Positions 6,360 through 8,769 of a stretch of DNA of 8,769 nt are shown in pieces. Source of the stretch: Desulfobacterales bacterium (lineage in GTDB: Bacteria > Desulfobacterota > Desulfobacteria > Desulfobacterales > UBA5852). Under the pieces are notes generated by a model. The model was not told the origin of the DNA. It did not search any database and was given only the letters and a program-made list of their open reading frames with translations. The translations under genes were made by a program, and so were the position numbers. The stretch's first letter is position 1. Each line of letters begins with the position of its first letter. The stretch spans positions 1 through 8,769 of the forward strand of contig JAERRP010000644.1 of the NCBI GenBank assembly GCA_016735415.1, given 5' to 3'.

Positions 6360-6374
6360 GCCGGCGAACCCGGC
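6360..6374 (-). repeat. Hairpin between proS and rel
   Basis: GCCGG (6360-6364) and CCGGC (6370-6374) form a 5-bp stem around a 5-base loop, just after the proS stop. On the minus strand it is followed by GATAGAATAGAATGATC and not by a T-run, so it is unlikely to end transcription. TAGAAT in that stretch resembles a -10 box but has no matching -35. The hairpin may modulate read-through or message processing before rel. Confidence 0.25.
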
Positions 6375-6384
6375 CGACAGTTTA

Positions 6385-7905
6385 CTAATAGCCCCTGGCA
6401 AAGACCACCCGCCGGTGGCTGGGCTGGCCGCAGTAAACACAACGCCCGTTTTCCCGGGGGGCATCCAGCGGAATGCACCGAATGGTGACATTCAAGTCGT
6501 CTTTGACCCGCTTTTCGCAGGCGGCCTCGCCGCACCAGGGGGCCTTCGCAAAGCCTCCGTGAATTTCTGGTTTGGCCGTATCGGTCGGGGTGAAGAACCG
6601 GCGGAAAGCCTCGCGTTCGTCCAGCGCAACGCTATGCGCTTCACGAAAATCAAGGGCGCGCTGGTAAAGGTTTTTCTGGATGTCGTCCAGCAGCCCGGCA
6701 AAACCGTTGACAAATTCGCCTGTGGGAATGGATGCCCGCTCCCGGGCTTCCCGATCCCGTCGCCCGACAAAAACGGCATCTTTTTCGATGTCCTTGGGTC
6801 CGATTTCGACCCGCACCGGGATTCCTTTTTTGATCCAGTCCCATCCCCGGGCACCGCCGATGTCGCGTTGATCGATCTCCACCTGGACCGGACGCCCGTG
6901 GTAGCGCTGGCGTCGCAGATCGGCCGCCAGGTTATGCGTATAGGCCATAACCCGCGAGCGGTCTTCATCACTGCGGCTGATCGGCATGAGCACCACGTGG
7001 GCGGAGGCGATGCGCGGCGGCAGCACCAGCCCGTTGTCGTCGCTGTGGGTCATGATGAGGCCACCGATCAGGCGGGTCGAAGAACCCCAGGAGGTGGTCC
7101 AGGCGTGCTCTTCCTGCTCCTGATCATTCTGAAAACGGATGCCCGAAGCAATTGCAAAATTCTGTCCCAGGAAATGCGAAGTGCCGGCCTGCAACGCTTT
7201 GCGATCCTGCATCATCGCTTCGATGCAGAGCGTATCGACCGCACCCGGAAACCGTTCGGCTTCGGTTTTTCGGCCCCGGATGACCGGCATGGCCAGAAAG
7301 TTTTCCACGAAATCGGCGTAGACTTCCAGCATCATGTTCGTGCGTTCGATGGCTTCCGCGCGGGTGGCGTGGGCCGTGTGTCCCTCCTGCCACAGGAATT
7401 CACTGGTACGTAAGAATATGCGGGTGCGCATCTCCCAACGCACGACGTTGGCCCATTGATTGATGAGGATCGGCAGGTCGCGATAGCTTGAAACCCATTT
7501 GGCAAAAGAATCCCCGATAATGGTCTCGGAGGTGGGTCGTACCACCAGCGGTTCGGCCAGGGGGCCGGCCGGCACCAAACCGCCCTCATCGGATTTTTCG
7601 AGCCGATGATGGGTTACCACGGCGCACTCCTTGGCAAAGCCTTCGACATGTTCGGCTTCTTTTTCAAGGAACCCCAGAGGGATAAAAAGCGGGAAGTAAG
7701 CGTTCCGGACACCGGTGGCCTTGAACATGTCGTCCAATCCCCGCATGATATTCTCCCAGATGGCATAACCCCAGGGCTTGATCACCATGCACCCGCGCAC
7801 AGGCGATTTCTCGGCTAAATCCGAAGCCTTGATCACCTGCTGGTACCATTCGGGATAATCTTCCGCTCGGACGGGGGTAATTGCGGTCTGATGCTTTTTG
7901 GCCAT
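6385..7905 (-). CDS. proS: Prolyl-tRNA synthetase, archaeal/eukaryotic type (type 3)
   Basis: ProRS attaches proline to tRNA(Pro). The 506-aa product is the short class II form with a C-terminal zinc-binding extension, not the ~570-aa bacterial form. It contains RPTSE (123-127), motif 2 RWE-MR-RIFLRTSEF (156-170), and GTSHFLGQNFA (241-251). TSWGSSTRLIGG (271-282) and motif 3 THSDDNGLVLPPRIA (286-300) follow. The anticodon-binding domain covers about 300-405. The C-terminal domain has Cys458, Cys463, Cys489 and Cys492 and ends in Tyr, as archaeal enzymes do. The INS editing domain that bacterial-type ProRS carries between motifs 2 and 3 is absent. GGAGA 9 bases before the ATG at 7905 is a plausible ribosome binding site. 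The gene sits between ispG and rel on one strand. The ispG-proS adjacency is common in bacteria, but usually with the other ProRS type. Confidence 0.95.
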   Translation of the reverse strand: MAKKHQTAITPVRAEDYPEWYQQVIKASDLAEKSPVRGCMVIKPWGYAIWENIMRGLDDMFKATGVRNAYFPLFIPLGFLEKEAEHVEGFAKECAVVTHHRLEKSDEGGLVPAGPLAEPLVVRPTSETIIGDSFAKWVSSYRDLPILINQWANVVRWEMRTRIFLRTSEFLWQEGHTAHATRAEAIERTNMMLEVYADFVENFLAMPVIRGRKTEAERFPGAVDTLCIEAMMQDRKALQAGTSHFLGQNFAIASGIRFQNDQEQEEHAWTTSWGSSTRLIGGLIMTHSDDNGLVLPPRIASAHVVLMPISRSDEDRSRVMAYTHNLAADLRRQRYHGRPVQVEIDQRDIGGARGWDWIKKGIPVRVEIGPKDIEKDAVFVGRRDREARERASIPTGEFVNGFAGLLDDIQKNLYQRALDFREAHSVALDEREAFRRFFTPTDTAKPEIHGGFAKAPWCGEAACEKRVKDDLNVTIRCIPLDAPRENGRCVYCGQPSHRRVVFARGY

Positions 7906-7933
7906 AGGCGTTGTTCTCCGATCACTTCCCGTA

Positions 7934-7962
7934 GCTATAAGTTAATCGTCCCGCCGCCGCAA
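7934..7962 (-). promoter_or_regulatory. proS: Weak candidate promoter between ispG and proS
   Basis: On the minus strand TTGCGG (7957-7962) is followed after exactly 17 bases by TATAGC (7934-7939). The matches to consensus are 3 of 6 and 4 of 6. If used, it would give proS-rel some transcription independent of ispG. The spacing is right but the hexamers are poor. Confidence 0.25.
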
Positions 7963-7980
7963 TTCAGAGCGATAGCGGAG

Positions 7981-7999
7981 GGGCGTCAGGCATGCGCCC
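7981..7999 (-). repeat. Hairpin after the ispG stop
   Basis: GGGCG (7981-7985) and CGCCC (7995-7999) can form a 5-bp stem with a 9-base loop, 17 bases past the ispG stop codon. No T-run follows on the minus strand, so I do not call it a terminator. The 111-base gap therefore seems compatible with read-through from ispG into proS. Confidence 0.25.
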
Positions 8000-8016
8000 G
8001 CCGGGTGGCAGGGGTC

Positions 8017-8769
8017 TCATTCACTCGATTCCGGCGGCGATTCCCCGCTACCGTGCGCCTGGTCGCGGTGGAAGTCGGCTTCATAGCGGTCGATTTCCTG
8101 CAGCAGCACATCCACCAGCGCGCTTTCAGGAACCTTGCGCACGACTTCACCTTTTTTAAACAGAATCCCGACCCCCTTGCCGCCGGCAATACCGATATCC
8201 GCCTCCCGGGCCTCACCCGGCCCATTGACCACACAGCCCATAACCGCGATTTTGATCGGCAGCCTCAGGGTGCTGATCCGGGCGTCCACCTTCTCCACGA
8301 TATCGAACAGGTCGATCTGGGTGCGGCCGCAGGTCGGGCAGGCAATCAGGTCCGGTCCCCGGCGGCGGATATCCAGGGCCTTGAGGATTTCGTAACCGAC
8401 ACGGATTTCTTCGACCGGATCGCGGGTCAGCGACACCCGCAGGGTATCGCCGATGCCTTCCGCCAGCAGCATCCCGATCCCCATGGCGGATTTGACGATG
8501 CCGGCATAAAGGGCGCCGGCCTCGGTCACGCCGATATGCAGGGGAAGATCGGTGCGGGTGGCCAACAGGCGATAGGCCGCCAGGGTTCGCGGCACATCCG
8601 AGGCCTTGATGGAAAGCTTGATGGCCTGAAAATCGAAAGACTGCAGTAAATCCACATGACGCATGGCGCTTGCCACCATGGCCTCGGGCGTTACACCCCC
8701 GTATTTCTCCAGGATATCCTTTGCCCGCGAACCACTGTTGACCCCCTCACGAAATGCTATGCCATCACT
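8017..8769 (-). CDS. ispG: 4-hydroxy-3-methylbut-2-en-1-yl diphosphate synthase (IspG/GcpE), 3' part
   Basis: IspG converts the cyclic diphosphate MEcPP to HMBPP in the penultimate step of the non-mevalonate (MEP) isoprenoid pathway, using a [4Fe-4S] cluster. The window holds the last 250 residues of a protein usually near 360. The 5' end lies beyond the right edge, so the in-frame ATG at 8679 is internal. Matches include GVNSGS, SAMRHVD, KLSIKASDV, GVTEAG, SAMGIGMLLAEGIGDTLRVS and PVEEI. The cluster ligands are visible: Cys-x2-Cys in ACPTCG (codons 8338-8340 and 8329-8331), Cys in MGCVVNGPGE (8233-8235) and the Glu of that motif (8212-8214). A hydrophilic tail of about 20 residues ends the protein. 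The segment usually written RIGVN reads REGVN here. It is probably the upstream member of an operon with proS and rel. Confidence 0.95.
   Translation of the reverse strand, partial: SDGIAFREGVNSGSRAKDILEKYGGVTPEAMVASAMRHVDLLQSFDFQAIKLSIKASDVPRTLAAYRLLATRTDLPLHIGVTEAGALYAGIVKSAMGIGMLLAEGIGDTLRVSLTRDPVEEIRVGYEILKALDIRRRGPDLIACPTCGRTQIDLFDIVEKVDARISTLRLPIKIAVMGCVVNGPGEAREADIGIAGGKGVGILFKKGEVVRKVPESALVDVLLQEIDRYEADFHRDQAHGSGESPPESSE

Noticed and set aside
5625..6488. Plus-strand open frame (287 codons) antisense to the Rel hydrolase domain
   Set aside because: Shadow of the conserved HD-domain coding sequence, with no independent evidence of coding.
6241..7413. Plus-strand open frame (390 codons) antisense to proS and the rel start
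   Set aside because: The minus strand encodes unmistakable ProRS motifs over this span; the plus-strand peptide is unlike any known family and has no ribosome binding site that I can see.
1..8769. Mobile elements, CRISPR arrays, tRNA genes, defence or toxin-antitoxin systems
   Set aside because: I saw no transposase, integrase, terminal inverted repeats, evenly spaced direct repeats, cloverleaf structure or small paired toxin-antitoxin genes. The window reads as core chromosome.

Overview
The window is a stretch of ordinary, GC-rich bacterial chromosome carrying eight protein-coding genes, most of them housekeeping. The organism is most likely a Gram-negative deltaproteobacterium in the broad sense (Desulfobacterota, perhaps a Desulfosarcina/Desulfococcus-like sulfate reducer). 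A lipoprotein BamD shows an outer membrane. The single Rel/SpoT enzyme with an intact hydrolase site, the archaeal-type ProRS, the long PurN variant and the short Cys4 L28 all fit that group. The assignment is an inference from gene style and was not tested by a search.

Layout, left to right. (1) 117-1298 (+): a TraB/TIKI-family membrane protein. (2) 1367-2161 (-): purN, convergent with the first gene, in an unusually long form. (3) 2162-2516: a 355-base divergent intergenic region between purN and trxA. It holds a perfect-consensus sigma70 promoter for trxA, three copies of a 7-base CTGGCGG motif, a 13-base palindrome, and a probable purN promoter with a structured leader. (4) 2517-2843 (+): trxA, thioredoxin. 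(5) 2985-3674 (+): bamD. (6) 3675-3876: a 202-base gap with a promoter-like AT-rich patch and two strong hairpins in front of (7) rpmB, 3877-4068 (+), ribosomal protein L28. (8) On the minus strand, read right to left: ispG (8769-8017, 5' end outside the window), proS (7905-6385) and rel (6308-4155), probably one operon joining isoprenoid synthesis, prolyl-tRNA charging and (p)ppGpp control.

The genes do not form one dedicated pathway. The shared themes are translation and stress (rpmB, proS, rel), envelope assembly (bamD), redox (trxA) and core biosynthesis (purN, ispG). I found no mobile element, CRISPR array, tRNA or rRNA, toxin-antitoxin pair or defence system, and no evidence of an undescribed multi-gene system. 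The observations most worth a second look are non-coding (the trxA-purN intergenic motifs and the rpmB leader) or are protein-level oddities in familiar families (PurN insertion, KFKD in Rel, REGVN in IspG).
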